From assembly GCA_050010255.1 (NCBI GenBank), contig JBEKLJ010000080.1:1-14237 (forward strand): a DNA stretch of 14,237 nt. Reading direction: 5' to 3'. Source of the stretch: JBEKLJ01 sp050010255 (GTDB taxonomy: Bacteria; Acidobacteriota; Terriglobia; Bryobacterales; Bryobacteraceae). Positions 14,122-14,237 of the stretch are shown here, piece by piece; the stretch's first letter is position 1, and every line of letters starts with the position of its first letter. Made by a program: the position numbers and the translations under genes. A model generated the notes under the pieces. That model was not told the DNA's origin and ran no database searches. It was given only the letters and a program-made list of their open reading frames with translations.

Positions 14122-14213
14122 GGCCGGTAGATTCAAGGCGCGCGACGGGGTGAGCCCGCAGGTCCGTAACGGATCGAGGACTCACCCCGAGCGCAACGCA
14201 GAAGATGCCGGCC
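14122..14213. repeat. Nested palindrome (structured repeat) at the right edge
   Basis: Three nested arm pairs share one centre: GGCCGG 14122-14127 with CCGGCC 14208-14213; GGGGTGAG 14147-14154 with CTCACCCC 14181-14188; and GGTCCG 14161-14166 with CGGATC 14170-14175 (one G-T pair). The 19-base spacers between the outer and middle arms are equal in length on both sides. Confidence 0.65.
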
Positions 14214-14237
14214 TCCCGCAAGCCGCAGCCGAAGGCG

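Larger units (their letters stand above)
13729..14237. other. 509-base gene-free region upstream of the kinase
   Basis: It holds, in order: the kinase ribosome binding site; a 4 x 18 bp tandem array (13745-13816); a perfect 2 x 12 bp tandem, CACCGCCCCGGG (13846-13869); about 130 bases without recognised features; and palindromic repeats from 14001 to the edge. No supported ORF and no clear promoter hexamers. Confidence 0.75.

Noticed and set aside
1..14237. tRNA, rRNA, riboswitch or classical rho-independent terminator
   Set aside because: None could be supported by reading both strands; the long inverted repeat has too large a loop for a standard terminator call.

Overview
The window is a GC-rich bacterial chromosomal segment (by-eye samples run from about 60% to over 70% GC). 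It carries housekeeping and accessory genes. Gene content and style suggest an Acidobacteriota relative, perhaps Solibacter/Bryobacter-like: an orphan CpaE-type ATPase, a short MerR regulator with a basic tail, a large hybrid histidine kinase, non-ATG starts and intergenic palindromic repeats. That placement is an inference. I see no rRNA, tRNA, CRISPR array, insertion sequence with a transposase gene, prophage or recognisable defence locus.

Left part (1-3270, minus strand): a nitrogen-control unit transcribed amt, then glnB, then glnD. The ammonium channel, its PII regulator and the PII uridylyltransferase lie head to tail, with glnD starting inside glnB. GlnD runs off the left edge, so its ACT domains are not visible. 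A 249-base divergent gap (3271-3519) separates amt from coaD and contains a small perfect palindrome.

Middle part (3520-7777): coaD (coenzyme A synthesis) and a class I aminotransferase form a tight plus-strand pair. A YbjQ-family gene follows, possibly with a leaderless transcript. After it come a tandemly duplicated repeat and a small helical ORF that meets a MerR-type regulator tail to tail. The regulator has a readable sigma-70 promoter. A stand-alone CpaE/TadZ-like protein comes next, and its 3' end is followed by a 50-bp tandem duplication.

Right part (7944-14237): an AspT/YidE/YbjL-type transporter is translationally close to an RlmB-type rRNA methyltransferase. A small exported protein converges on that pair from the minus strand. 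A 263-base gap then holds a 31-bp-arm inverted repeat and a repeat relic. A 915-residue hybrid histidine kinase follows on the minus strand, with lower GC than its neighbours. Behind its start lies a 509-base gene-free stretch with a 4 x 18 bp tandem array directly upstream of the kinase ribosome binding site, then compound palindromic repeats up to the window edge.

The genes are mostly ordinary. The least explained signals are the repeats: a dispersed palindromic family in three intergenic regions, a long inverted repeat, tandem duplications at two stop codons, and the array in front of the kinase. I did not find convincing evidence of a new multi-gene system.
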